DNA of 61,023 bases, taken from JOPF136 sp035517515 (lineage in GTDB: Bacteria > Acidobacteriota > Terriglobia > Acidiferrales > UBA7541). The notes below the pieces were generated by a model. That model had not been told where the DNA came from. It did no database searches and saw only the letters and a program-made list of their open reading frames with translations. The position numbers and the translations under genes are program-made. Below, in pieces: positions 43,455-52,529 of the stretch (position 1 is the first letter of the stretch; the number at the start of each line of letters is the position of its first letter). The stretch covers positions 1 to 61,023 of the forward strand of contig DATIYQ010000321.1 in the NCBI GenBank assembly GCA_035517515.1. Direction: 5' to 3'.

Positions 43455-43876
43455 CCCGCCCACCCGCTGGCAGGCTCATGTTCCGGGGCGGGCACGGCCA
43501 TCGCTTCCAGTTCATGCCCCACCTGGCGCCAGGCTTCCGCAGTCTCCGTGAATTCGTGAAGCAAATGCTCGAGGATCTCGGAACTGTTCTGGAGATTCGC
43601 CTCGAGCAGCCGGCTGCGGGAAAAGTCGTAGAAGGCGGAAATCTGCACGGCTACCCGCCCTCCTCGCTCGAAGTTCAGCACGGACTGCAGGTACCCGATC
43701 ACCTGCAAGGCATGGCTGAGGGAAAGCGTGCGCTCTTCAATGTCCCGGCGGGCGACCGCCGCCAACGCACGCCGCAGGTCGCGCAGCGCCTCCTCGTAGA
43801 GCAAGACCACCAGTCCCACCGGGGAAGCGCCGCGGACCGCGGCTTCACGATACAGCTTTGCTGTGTCTTCTCTCAT
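43451..43876 (-). CDS. fliS: FliS, flagellin export chaperone
   Basis: 141 residues. The opening YREAAVRGASPVGLVVLLYEEALRDLRRALAAV is the conserved FliS start (usual form: SPxxLixmLYdgai). HALQVIGYLQSVLNFERGGRVAVQISAFYDFSRSRLLEANL is the second conserved block. FliS binds the flagellin C-terminus in the cytoplasm and delivers it to FlhA. It follows fliD by two bases. Confidence 0.94.
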   Translation of the reverse strand: MREDTAKLYREAAVRGASPVGLVVLLYEEALRDLRRALAAVARRDIEERTLSLSHALQVIGYLQSVLNFERGGRVAVQISAFYDFSRSRLLEANLQNSSEILEHLLHEFTETAEAWRQVGHELEAMAVPAPEHEPASGWAG

Positions 43877-43878
43877 CG

Positions 43879-45231
43879 CTATAGGGAACTCAATTGACTA
43901 GCGACCTGCGCCTGGAGGAGCGGAAGCTCCTGGAGAATCGTGTCCACCTGGCTGAATTTTGCGTTCAGGGTCTGCTGCGCGACGGCCAACTGCGCCTGGA
44001 AATCGTTAATCTGCTGGGTCAGATCCTGTTGCGTTAGGCTGATACCGTTCAGGTCCAGGGCGACGGGCCCCTGCGTGGGATCGGTGAGGGATTGCAGAGA
44101 CGCGGTAAGGTTGGCGCCAAACGAGCTGGCGCCCCCTTGCAGAAAGTTCTGCACCGCCTGGAAGTTGGAGGCCAGCGCGCTCGAGAGGGTACCATTGTCC
44201 ACGGTGAGCGTGCCGTCGTCATTGAAGTTCACGCCGATCGAGGCCAGGTTCACGATCCCGCTGTTGCCGCTGACGGCGTAGGCGACCGCGCTCAACACCT
44301 GGTCCTGGACCAGGTTGATGGAGCTGTCCGAACCCAGGGGGCCTTGCTGCCCTGTGGACGGATCGACCGCGACCTGGGAGTTTAAATCGTTGACGACGGC
44401 GTTGTACGCGGTCACGAAGGAATTGATCGCCGACTGTGCCTGCGTGGCGTCTGGCGCGACAGAAAGGCTCACCGGCACATTGGGGTTCGCGGACAGCAGA
44501 TTCAGGGTGACTCCGGAAATCACTCCCGTGACTGTGTTCGAAGCGCTGCTGATGGGAATTCCGTCCACGACCAGAGATGCGTTCAGCCCATTGGCGGACT
44601 TGGTGAAACCCAGACCGACCGTATCGCCGGAAATGGAGATGTCGCCGGGCGCGCCACTGGTGTTGCTCACAATGGCCAGCCGGGAGCCGCTGGCGTCATT
44701 GATCACGCTGGCGGTTACTCCCGCACCCGCGGCATTGATGGCGGAGGCGATTCCCGCCAGCGTATTGTTGGTTGAGTTTACGGTGATGGGCACGGCGGCC
44801 GCGCCACCCACGGAAATGTTGAAGGTGCCTGTGTTCGTGGGCGTGGAGCTGGTGGCAAACGTCTGGCTGTACTCCGAAGAGGTGGTGGCCAGGCTGTTGA
44901 CGGTCACCGTGTGATTTCCCGTGGCCGCGCCGGCTGTGGCGGAGGCCACCACGGCGGAGGTGTTGGACGAGGTGACCGAGAGCGCGTTGAATTGGCCGGC
45001 AGGATCGTTCAGCGCCTGCGCCGCGGCCAGCAGGCTTTGCAGCTCCGAACTGAGGGTATTGAGCGCTGTGGTTTGAGTGGTTAACTGCGATTGCTGCTGC
45101 TGCGCCAGAGTGAGCGGCGCGCTCTGCGCGGCCAGCGCCGCCTGCACGTACGAAGAGACGTCGATTCCCGTCCCGAGTCCGGTTTGACTGTCCAGCGCGA
45201 GGGCTGCACCTACGTTAAGCGTGCTGGACAT
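43879..45231 (-). CDS. fliD: FliD, filament cap protein
   Basis: 450 residues. TGLGTGIDVSSYVQAALAAQSAPLTLAQQQQSQLTTQTTALNTLSSELQSL (about 18-68) matches the FliD N-terminus. A GINAAGAGVTASVINDASGSRLAIVS-type segment and the C-terminal coiled coil (about 395-450, QQDLTQQINDFQAQLAVAQQTLNAKFSQVDTIL) complete it. FliD caps the filament and folds flagellin. It lies 152 bases after fliC, beyond a strong hairpin, so it may need read-through or its own promoter, which was not found. Confidence 0.95.
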   Translation of the reverse strand: MSSTLNVGAALALDSQTGLGTGIDVSSYVQAALAAQSAPLTLAQQQQSQLTTQTTALNTLSSELQSLLAAAQALNDPAGQFNALSVTSSNTSAVVASATAGAATGNHTVTVNSLATTSSEYSQTFATSSTPTNTGTFNISVGGAAAVPITVNSTNNTLAGIASAINAAGAGVTASVINDASGSRLAIVSNTSGAPGDISISGDTVGLGFTKSANGLNASLVVDGIPISSASNTVTGVISGVTLNLLSANPNVPVSLSVAPDATQAQSAINSFVTAYNAVVNDLNSQVAVDPSTGQQGPLGSDSSINLVQDQVLSAVAYAVSGNSGIVNLASIGVNFNDDGTLTVDNGTLSSALASNFQAVQNFLQGGASSFGANLTASLQSLTDPTQGPVALDLNGISLTQQDLTQQINDFQAQLAVAQQTLNAKFSQVDTILQELPLLQAQVASQLSSL

Positions 45232-45337
45232 AGCCGGTCTCCCTTTCAGAAAGTGAAAGCAGCAAGGAAATTCCGGCCGTCCGGCGGGCGGGGCTTGCGG
45301 GGTAGCTGGAGGGGATCATGGTGTTCAGTGGGAGAAT

Positions 45338-45371
45338 GAGTGAGGGCGGGAGGACGCTTCCGCCCTCACTC
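45338..45371 (-). terminator. Strong hairpin between fliC and fliD
   Basis: GAGTGAGGGCGG (45338-45349) and CCGCCCTCACTC (45360-45371) form a perfect twelve-base-pair stem with a ten-base loop, 12 bases after the fliC stop. It is the most stable hairpin noticed in the window. On the minus strand it is followed by ATTCTCCC, a poor U-tract. It probably ends or protects the abundant fliC message. Confidence 0.7.
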
Positions 45372-45383
45372 CGGGGTGGCTCC

Positions 45384-46202
45384 TTAACGGAGCAGGTTGA
45401 GCACGGCCTGCTGCTGGGTATTGGCCTGTGCCAGGGCGGAAATACCCGTTTGTTCCAGGATCGAGTAACGAGAGAGGTTGCCAACCTCGACCCCGATGTC
45501 CGCGGCGCGGATGCCGTCTTCCGCCGTGGTCAGGTTCTGCACCTGCACGTTGATGACGTTGGCGGCCGACTGCAGGCGGTTGATGCCCGCGCCGATGGTG
45601 CCGCGAGAGCTGGCGACGGTGGCGATGGCCGCATCGATCTGCGTCAGCGAGGTCTGCGCGGTCGGGTCCGTCAGCAGGTTTCCGGCCAAACCCAGCCCGG
45701 CCGAAGAGAGCGTTCCGGTGCTCACGGTGATGGTATTGCTGCCGGTGGCCGTCGCGTCACTCAGGAAGATTGAGGTGGTGGCGGCGGAGAACACGGCGGC
45801 GCCGTTGAACGTGGTGCTGGTGCCAATGCGGTCGATCTCCTGTTTGATCTGGGTGTATTCCGCATCCAGTGCGGTGCGTTGGCTGTCGGACACCGTGCCC
45901 GTGGACGACTCGGTGGCCAGGGTTACGGCGCGTTGCAACAGCGTGGTCACCTGCCCGAGCGCGCCGTCTGCCACCTGCAACGTTCCGACGCCGTCGTTGG
46001 CGTTGCTGGCCGACTGGTTCAGCGCCGCGATGTTGGCGTTCAGCCCGTCGGCGATGGCCAGCCCGGCCGCATCATCGGCGCCCGAATTGATGCGCGAGCC
46101 GGATGCCAGCCGGAACAGCGTCTTCTGCAGGTTGTTTTGGGTAATCTGCAACTGGTTCTGCGCAACCAGCGCGGGAATGTTGTTCAAGACACTCAGTGCC
46201 AT
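45384..46202 (-). CDS. fliC: Flagellin FliC
   Basis: 272 residues from the ATG at 46202 (AAAGGAG ten bases upstream; 17 extra in-frame codons are rejected). The conserved N-terminal D0/D1 region reads NNIPALVAQNQLQITQNNLQKTLFRLASGSRINSGADDAAGLAIADGL. The C-terminus reads SRYSILEQTGISALAQANTQQQAVLNLLR. The middle (about 145-195) is short, rich in Thr, Ser and Ala, and offers O-glycosylation sites. It is a single flagellin gene in this window, under a clear sigma-28 promoter. The glycosyltransferase operon ends 223 bases upstream on the same strand. Confidence 0.97.
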   Translation of the reverse strand: MALSVLNNIPALVAQNQLQITQNNLQKTLFRLASGSRINSGADDAAGLAIADGLNANIAALNQSASNANDGVGTLQVADGALGQVTTLLQRAVTLATESSTGTVSDSQRTALDAEYTQIKQEIDRIGTSTTFNGAAVFSAATTSIFLSDATATGSNTITVSTGTLSSAGLGLAGNLLTDPTAQTSLTQIDAAIATVASSRGTIGAGINRLQSAANVINVQVQNLTTAEDGIRAADIGVEVGNLSRYSILEQTGISALAQANTQQQAVLNLLR

Positions 46203-46325
46203 GGAATGACTCCTTTGGTTGTTCGGTTTGGGCCGTCCGACGTTCAGAGCCATCCAGCGTGCCGGCGTGATTGCGTGGGCCGAAGGACTCTCAACCGATG
46301 AACGGTTCTTTTGTTCTCAACCCAC

Positions 46326-46352
46326 GCATCGGCCTGCAGCCCCCGGGCTTTA
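46326..46352 (-). promoter_or_regulatory. Sigma-28 promoter of fliC
   Basis: Minus strand TAAA (46352-46349), 15 bases, GCCGATGC (46333-46326). The -35 is perfect and six of eight -10 bases match. Transcription would start near 46319, giving a leader of about 117 bases, long for a flagellin gene. The TAAA lies in a short GC-rich palindrome (AGCCCCCGGGCT). Confidence 0.8.
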
Positions 46353-46425
46353 GCGGCGGGGAATACCGCGGTTGGGCGCGTGTTACTCTTTCGCTATTCG
46401 AAGTACCAGGGAGTCCGGAGAAGTA

Positions 46426-47748
46426 CTAGCGCCGCGCTTTCTCTTCCAGTTCGCCAAGCGCGGCCAGGAGCGAAGCTGCTCCGGGAAACCGGCTTAGGCC
46501 CTGCTGGAGGAGCGCAGAGGCGTGCGCATAGTGTTTCAATTTTGCACAAATGCTGGCTGCCCGGAGGTAATCCGCGGCCTCGGCAGCCGTGCAGGTCAGC
46601 TTTTCTTCGGCCGCCCGGGCCGCCTGCTCCAGGTGAGAAAGCCAGACTTCCGCTTGGATCAGACGGTCATGATTTTCGGCGCGGCTGGGTTCGCTAAGGA
46701 TGGCCGCACGCAGGTGTCGCAGCCCATCCGCGGTGGCCCCGGCCCGCACCAGTGCCAGTCCCAGTTTGCTCCGGACGTGGTGACTCTCGCCTGCCAGGTT
46801 TCTCGCGCGCCGGTAGCTCGCGGCCGCCGCTGTGAAGTGACCGAGGTTGTACAGGGTGTCTCCGCTGAGTTCCTGGGACTCCGGCGAAGAATATCCGCCC
46901 GCGTGCGCGGCGCGAAAGCGCTCGACGGCGGCTGCCAGATTCCCGAGTTTGAGTTGCGCCACGCCACCGCAGAACCAGGCTACCCCCATCTGCGGATTGA
47001 GTTCGCAGGCACGCTCGAAACAACGCGAGGCTTGTTCCCATTCCTGGAAGTGATCGAGTTCGAGGAGGCCCAGCTCGAAATGCGCCTGGGCGTTCTGGGG
47101 CATCTCCTGCACTTTCAGGCGGCCGAGATCTCTGTACAGGGCATTCTTGCGAGCACGGCTTGCCGCGTCCGCAATCATGCCAAAGTGATGGATCAGGAAG
47201 CCGGCCTTGCCCAGCTTTGCCCCGGTCTGGCGGATTCGCCAGCCGGTGCTTTCGTGCACGCGGCCCACGAAGTAGATGTCCGGATGACGCCGGAAGAGCC
47301 GCACGTTTTCATGCTCGAGGTAGGCGGGAAACTCCCTGGCCGCGGGAAGCCGGCCGTCATTCGGTTTGGCCGGAACGCCCCAAAGCCTTTCGTGGGGATC
47401 TGCCACGTAGTTCCGTATGGTCACCTGAAATCCTCCGGCCTGCGAGCCCTGGATCAACCGGCGAATCTCCGGCCCGGCTTGGGGATCGAGCACCTCGTCG
47501 GCATCCAGCACCAGCACCCAATTGGTGTTCAGCGCTTCGAGCGCACGGTTGCGGGCACGCGCAAAATCATTTTCCCAGGGAATCTCCAGGGTTCGGGCGC
47601 CAAACTCCCGAGCGATGCGCAGGGTTGCGTCCTTCGAGCCCGTGTCCGCCAGGACCATTTCATCCACCGCGCCGCGCGCGCTCTCCAGGCAACGGGGCAG
47701 GTCGCCCTCAGCGTCCCGGACAATCATGGAGAGCGCGACGGTGGCCAC
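46426..47748 (-). CDS. Family 2 glycosyltransferase with C-terminal TPR repeats
   Basis: 440 residues. The N-terminal GT-A domain (about 1-215) has VALSMIVRDAEGDLPRCLESARGAVDEMVLADTGSKDATLRIA and the metal site VLVLDADEVLDP. About residues 215-430 are TPR units (AHFELGLLELDHFQEWEQASRCFERACELNPQMGVAW and similar). TPR-linked GT2 enzymes often glycosylate proteins. Four bases separate it from the GT4 gene. Position upstream of fliC on the same strand suggests a part in flagellin glycosylation. The sugar and acceptor are unknown. Confidence 0.88.
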   Translation of the reverse strand: MATVALSMIVRDAEGDLPRCLESARGAVDEMVLADTGSKDATLRIAREFGARTLEIPWENDFARARNRALEALNTNWVLVLDADEVLDPQAGPEIRRLIQGSQAGGFQVTIRNYVADPHERLWGVPAKPNDGRLPAAREFPAYLEHENVRLFRRHPDIYFVGRVHESTGWRIRQTGAKLGKAGFLIHHFGMIADAASRARKNALYRDLGRLKVQEMPQNAQAHFELGLLELDHFQEWEQASRCFERACELNPQMGVAWFCGGVAQLKLGNLAAAVERFRAAHAGGYSSPESQELSGDTLYNLGHFTAAAASYRRARNLAGESHHVRSKLGLALVRAGATADGLRHLRAAILSEPSRAENHDRLIQAEVWLSHLEQAARAAEEKLTCTAAEAADYLRAASICAKLKHYAHASALLQQGLSRFPGAASLLAALGELEEKARR

Positions 47749-47752
47749 GCGT

Positions 47753-50062
47753 TTATCCCTCGGCGGGAGCGGTGATGGCTTCCTCCCTGGGCGCTTTCAG
47801 GCCACAGAGGGAACAGATCCGCTCCCGGTAAATTCCGACGATGCGCTCCCATCCATAATTGGTTCGGGCGCGCAACGCGGCGCGGCGCCCGCGCTCCGCG
47901 CTCTCCGCCGGATTTTCGTACGCCTGGCGCAAGGCGCGGGCGAGCGCTTGTACGTCGGGCTCGAACCAGGTCCACTCCCGGGACATCTCACCGAGCGGGG
48001 GCGGAGGCTCTGCGACTTCCACTTCTTTCCCCGGGATCAAATAGGCGGTATCTGGCGCGCAGAATTCATTGGCGGGGCCACAATCACTGGTGATCACCGG
48101 TTTGCCGCAAGCCATCGCTTCCAAAAGGGGCATGCCGAATCCTTCCGCCCGGAAGGGATGTGCGAGGACATCTGACCCGCGATAGAGTCCGGCAAGCCGG
48201 GCGTCCGGCATTTCTTCCGTCAACAGAACCACGTGGGCATTCTCCCGGCGCCGCGCAAACCGCGCGATTTTCTGGATCAGCGTGTTGTGCGCGTAGAAGG
48301 AGCGGGAGCCGATGTCCTTGATGATTAACGTCACGTCGTCGTCAGGGTCAAACGCGTCGGCGTAGGCCTCGAGGAGCAGATCCACGCCCTTCCTGCGGAT
48401 GGCGCCGCCGACAAAGAGAAAGGCAAAGCTCCTGCAGCCGGGTGGCCTCCAGGATTCCCCCGCGGGAGAAAACACAGCGGTGTCCACGCCGTTGGGAATC
48501 ATCCGCACGCGCGCCGCGTCCACTCCGCCCTGGCGAAACGCCTGGGCCACAAACTCGGAAGGCGCCCACAGCTCGTCCACGTGGCGCTGAATTTCTTCCA
48601 CCCATTTTCGGGGCACCGCGCGGTGCTCCCAGGGAAGAATGCAGGCCAGCTTTCCAGCTTCCGGTGCGCGGAAATCGGGCGGCCAGTGGTGGCGAATGGT
48701 GAGATCCAGGCGGGAGGGCGCGCGGGCCAAACCTTCGGCCAGAGCTTGGGCCTCTCCGAACCGGTTTGGAGGACAATCTCCGAATCCCGCGGGCTCCAAG
48801 GCAATTTCGAGCTCCGCGGATCCAGCCAGTCCGGCGGCGAGTTTGCGGTTGATGCGGGCGTGGCCGGAGTGCAGCAGAAATGGGCCAGACAGAATCACTC
48901 CGAGGCGCTCTCCCGGCCGCGGAGGGGGAGTGCGGAGATAGGCCTGAGCCGCGGACAAGCGATCTTCGAGAATGCCGCGGCTTTCCTCGCTGAGAGGAAG
49001 CGTCTGCAGCAGGCGCCGGGGCGGCCCGAACACGCGATGTCGCAGGTAGAATTGGAAGACCGTTTCCAGATACTGAGGCTGGCGGCGGACCAGTAGGCAC
49101 AGCTCCTGGTGAATCTGGGCGGCGACCTGGCGGGACATTTGCAGGCCCAGAACCGCGTCGACGGAGGGACGAAACGCCGGCGAGAGGCCAATGCCGGGGA
49201 GAAAATAGTTCAGCGCCTTCCCCTGGTCGCCGGCCCGCGCGCAAATGCTGCCCAGCAGCCATGCGGCACGGTAGGAATTCTCACCGCCGCTTCCGAGATA
49301 GCCGCGCTCCTCCGAGCCCATGGCTTTTTCCAGGAGGCCCACCGCCTTCCACGGCTCCTGGCGATGGAGACAGAGCACGGCGCCGAGAAAACAAATCTCC
49401 GCGTATCCGGAAAAGGCCTCCATGCCAGCAGTGGCCAATTCTCCGGCCAGCGCATGGTTGCCCTGGCGCGTGAGCCGGACAATCAGGTTGCGCAACACCA
49501 GCGCCTTGAAGCGAGGCTCCAGCCCCGGGGTTTGCCACAGTTCCTTCAGGCGCTCAGCGCCCTCTGCATCCTGCTCCACGGAGAGCGCGGTGGCGAGTGT
49601 TGCCCATGGCCCCGCAGCATGGCGCAAGGCGGTCTGCTTTCTGTGTGATGGCGCCCCGGAGGTGAACAGGCGGATGCGTGGATTCCATATTTCCGTCCCC
49701 GCGGCACGCAACTGGATCCGCGGCTCGATGCCGATCAGGTCTGCCTCCGGCAACCCGGGGCGGTGGATGGGAATAAAATTCGTGCGCACACCGCGGGCAT
49801 GAAAGGTGGCGCGCAGGTCCGCGGGGGCGCCGCGCAGCAGGCGTTCGCCCGACAACCAAACCAGCGCGCCATCCACCTGCGGCGGCAGTTCGCCGGCCAG
49901 AAGCGGGCTCACATCCCTGGCAAAAAAGTATTCCGCGGCAGCGCGCACTTCCTGGGGTACGGACTCGGGCGAGGCTGCGTCGGTAAAGATGGCGATTCCA
50001 GGACTGCGCGTGGCGCATTGCCTGACGATCCCGGTCTTTGCCGTCACCACATGGATGGGCAT
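47753..50062 (-). CDS. Large glycosyltransferase (GT4-type C-terminal domain, TPR-like N-terminal half)
   Basis: 769 residues from the ATG at 50062. The in-frame extension to 50260 would overlap the methyltransferase gene and looks non-coding. About residues 1-400 have no clear fold except TPR-like helices (about 140-330). From about 400 a GT-B glycosyltransferase begins (LGVILSGPFLLHSGHARINRKLAAGL), with IPNGVDTAVFSP, FLFVGGAIRRKGVDLLLEAY and the EGFGMPLLEAMACGKPVI donor-site motif (Glu-x7-Glu). It is part of the five-gene surface-glycan operon. Confidence 0.85.
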   Translation of the reverse strand: MPIHVVTAKTGIVRQCATRSPGIAIFTDAASPESVPQEVRAAAEYFFARDVSPLLAGELPPQVDGALVWLSGERLLRGAPADLRATFHARGVRTNFIPIHRPGLPEADLIGIEPRIQLRAAGTEIWNPRIRLFTSGAPSHRKQTALRHAAGPWATLATALSVEQDAEGAERLKELWQTPGLEPRFKALVLRNLIVRLTRQGNHALAGELATAGMEAFSGYAEICFLGAVLCLHRQEPWKAVGLLEKAMGSEERGYLGSGGENSYRAAWLLGSICARAGDQGKALNYFLPGIGLSPAFRPSVDAVLGLQMSRQVAAQIHQELCLLVRRQPQYLETVFQFYLRHRVFGPPRRLLQTLPLSEESRGILEDRLSAAQAYLRTPPPRPGERLGVILSGPFLLHSGHARINRKLAAGLAGSAELEIALEPAGFGDCPPNRFGEAQALAEGLARAPSRLDLTIRHHWPPDFRAPEAGKLACILPWEHRAVPRKWVEEIQRHVDELWAPSEFVAQAFRQGGVDAARVRMIPNGVDTAVFSPAGESWRPPGCRSFAFLFVGGAIRRKGVDLLLEAYADAFDPDDDVTLIIKDIGSRSFYAHNTLIQKIARFARRRENAHVVLLTEEMPDARLAGLYRGSDVLAHPFRAEGFGMPLLEAMACGKPVITSDCGPANEFCAPDTAYLIPGKEVEVAEPPPPLGEMSREWTWFEPDVQALARALRQAYENPAESAERGRRAALRARTNYGWERIVGIYRERICSLCGLKAPREEAITAPAEG

Positions 50063-50168
50063 CAGATTCGACCCGCCGGTTCCGAGTACGCGAGGGGACG
50101 TTGGCGTGCAACCCCTCGGGCGGCCGGAGGATTGGGCCACGGTAGTTTGCGGGGCAGCCCAGCCGGCG

Positions 50169-51269
50169 TCATGCTTTGGCCACCGTGTATAGAAAACTTT
50201 CCCAGCCGCCTGCCGATTGATCCTGTGTCGCGTTGAGCACCCGGCCCCCGCTTTGGGCAACCACGCGATAGATCTCTTCTTTGGGTACCCCGTGCATCTC
50301 CATCACCGGAAAACCGCGTGGCGCCCGTTCGCGGTCCGATGCGGCTACCTGGACCTTTTGACACAGCAGCTGGGAGCCGCGGTCTGCAAACCAGGCGATT
50401 CCTTCTTCCACCATGTCCAGCTCCAGGAAGTAGGTTCCCTGGGAATCCGGCGCATTCACCGAAAGCGTCAGGTCCACGTGCGCGCCTGCCGCCAAATCAA
50501 AGGGCAGCAGGGCACGCGCATCGTCTGCGGCCAGCAGAGTGCCGTCTTCGTTCCGCCAGTGGTTTCCCAACTGCACAAGCCCGTGCCCGTCGCTGCGGCC
50601 GGAACACGGCCAGGCCAGACCGCTCCGGTTCCGCACTCGAACGCTTACCTCGAAGGCTTCTCCCGCGTGGACCAGGCCGACCGGCCGGAGCAGCGAAAGA
50701 TCCGCGCGGCAGGCTGCCCAGGGGAGTTCGGCCACGGGGGGCCGGGCCGCGGGAGGCCGGGACGGACGCGAAGGGATTTGGAAGACGGCGATGCCGGCCG
50801 GCGCGAGCACGCGGATAAATTCGCGGATGAAATGTTTGCTGTATTCCGGCCGCAGATGCTGCAAAACGATGAGCGAAAGTACGAAGTCGAAGCGTTGCGC
50901 TCCAAGGACCCGCAAGTCCTGCGCGGGGTTCAACAGGTACCGGCAGCGAGTGCCAAACGTGTTGTACTGGTTGGCCAGCGCAATCATGGACGGCGCGATA
51001 TCCACGCCCGCCACGCAGTGAAACCACGCGCACAAGGCCTGGCTCAACCGGCCCGCCCCGCAGCCGAAGTCCAGCGCCCGCCGGCAGGAGAACGGCACGC
51101 CGATCTCCTGCAGGTGCCGCAGAAGGATCTCCACCTCACGCCGCCCGGTTTCAAAAAAGGCCGCCGGGTCCCAGCGATTGTTCTTGAATTGGGCGTGCGT
51201 GAGGATGGCCCAGAAGGGGTCGCGCCTGCCGAATTCGTCCCAGTTGTTCTGTACTTCCTGAAGATTCAT
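50169..51269 (-). CDS. SAM-dependent methyltransferase with C-terminal beta domain
   Basis: 366 residues. The Rossmann methyltransferase (about 60-170) has motif I ALDFGCGAGRLSQAL and motif IV-like FDFVLSLIVLQHL. Residues about 185-310 (LSLLRPVGLVHAGEAFEVSVRVRNRSGLAWP, later GTYFLELDMVEEGIAWF) look like a beta-sandwich such as those attached to polysaccharide-processing enzymes. This suggests methylation of a glycan held by the extra domain. It lies between two glycosyltransferase genes. Confidence 0.82.
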   Translation of the reverse strand: MNLQEVQNNWDEFGRRDPFWAILTHAQFKNNRWDPAAFFETGRREVEILLRHLQEIGVPFSCRRALDFGCGAGRLSQALCAWFHCVAGVDIAPSMIALANQYNTFGTRCRYLLNPAQDLRVLGAQRFDFVLSLIVLQHLRPEYSKHFIREFIRVLAPAGIAVFQIPSRPSRPPAARPPVAELPWAACRADLSLLRPVGLVHAGEAFEVSVRVRNRSGLAWPCSGRSDGHGLVQLGNHWRNEDGTLLAADDARALLPFDLAAGAHVDLTLSVNAPDSQGTYFLELDMVEEGIAWFADRGSQLLCQKVQVAASDRERAPRGFPVMEMHGVPKEEIYRVVAQSGGRVLNATQDQSAGGWESFLYTVAKA

Positions 51270-51317
51270 GGTTCCCCGGTGCCGAATCTCGCTTGCCGCG
51301 CGCTGCGGCTTGGCGGA

Positions 51318-52523
51318 TTATTCGAGCAGTTCCTGAATGGCCGGCAGCCAGCGATCGCGCACCACCACATCCCAGTCCCATTTTTCCTTCATCTCCGCGT
51401 GGCCAAGCTGCGCGCGGCCGCGGGCCTCCTGAGGGTGCGTAAACACCTGGCGCATGAGTTGCCGCAGATGGTCCACACTGGGCTCGCCCAGGCCATGGCC
51501 GGCACTCAATTCCACGTCAATATTCCAGGCCGCGCGATTCGGCTCCACGGCGATCAGATAGCTGTTCCCGTCGTGCAAGAAGTCCAGATGGCCGCTCCAC
51601 CGGCTGGTAATCACGGGACGCGCGCAGGCCAGCGATTCCATGAACGGCCGCCCCCATCCCTCGCCGCGCGTGGGCAGCACAAAGGCGCTGCAAGTGGCAT
51701 AGAGGCGCGGCAACTCCTCGGCACGAAGAAACCCCGGCGCAAGGACCAGAATGGGAGCCGTATCTTCCAGGCGCATCCCCAGTCCGCGTTCGATGTACCA
51801 GGCAATCCGTGGCAGCAGATCGGCTGTGGCGTCGGGCCGCGCGTAGGCCTTCAGGATCAGGCAGACATCTTCATCGGGCCGGAACTCGCTCAAGTAAGCG
51901 CGCAGCAGTACGTCCGGACCTTTGCGCTCGATCCACTCGAAGACGGAGAGAAACCGAAAGCCGCGCAGTCCGGGCAAGGGCAGGGGATCACACCCCGGCC
52001 GGAACAGAGTCGTGTCCACTCCCTCTGGCAGGGCGCGCAGTTTGCTCCGCGCGACGCCCGCGGCGGCAAAGGTCTCGCAATTGAAGGTGCTCGGCACCCA
52101 CACCTGGTCCATGGCCTGGCAATACTCCCGCCAATCGTCGGGAAGGGAATCGGTCTCGTACATGGTGCGGCCCACGCGTGCCCGGCCGTGCATGGACAGG
52201 CTGAAACCGTGCGCCGGAAAATTCTGCAGCAGCACACTGCGGGCCAGGTCCACGCGCCCGAGCTTCAATCGTTCGAGCATTTCCCGCTCGTAATCGGGAA
52301 GCAACCCGTGGACGTCGCTGTGCGATTCCGCGGGATCGATTTGCAGGGGCATGCCGGCGCGGGCCAGGGCCAACAGGATGCCCCGGGATTCGTCTGCGTA
52401 GCCGGTGGCACCATAGAAAACGGCGCGGAAGTACACTCCGGCCGGGGCGGGTGCGCCGCCCGCGGCCCGGCTCGCTGCGCTCGTCTGTTCTTGATTCACG
52501 CGTGCACCGCATGCCGGCGGCAA
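51318..52523 (-). CDS. GT4-family glycosyltransferase
   Basis: 401 residues. GT-B fold signs: VYFRAVFYGATGYADESRGILLALARAG near the N-terminus, LPEGVDTTLFRPG, RFLSVFEWIERKGPDVLLRAYL and LPTRGEGWGRPFMESLACARPVI with the Glu-x7-Glu donor motif. The N-terminal 28 residues are low-complexity, and a later start is possible. The stop codon of the FkbM-type gene is seven bases upstream. It is likely part of the same glycan pathway as the 47753 gene. Confidence 0.88.
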   Translation of the reverse strand: MPPACGARVNQEQTSAASRAAGGAPAPAGVYFRAVFYGATGYADESRGILLALARAGMPLQIDPAESHSDVHGLLPDYEREMLERLKLGRVDLARSVLLQNFPAHGFSLSMHGRARVGRTMYETDSLPDDWREYCQAMDQVWVPSTFNCETFAAAGVARSKLRALPEGVDTTLFRPGCDPLPLPGLRGFRFLSVFEWIERKGPDVLLRAYLSEFRPDEDVCLILKAYARPDATADLLPRIAWYIERGLGMRLEDTAPILVLAPGFLRAEELPRLYATCSAFVLPTRGEGWGRPFMESLACARPVITSRWSGHLDFLHDGNSYLIAVEPNRAAWNIDVELSAGHGLGEPSVDHLRQLMRQVFTHPQEARGRAQLGHAEMKEKWDWDVVVRDRWLPAIQELLE

Positions 52524-52529
52524 ACAACA

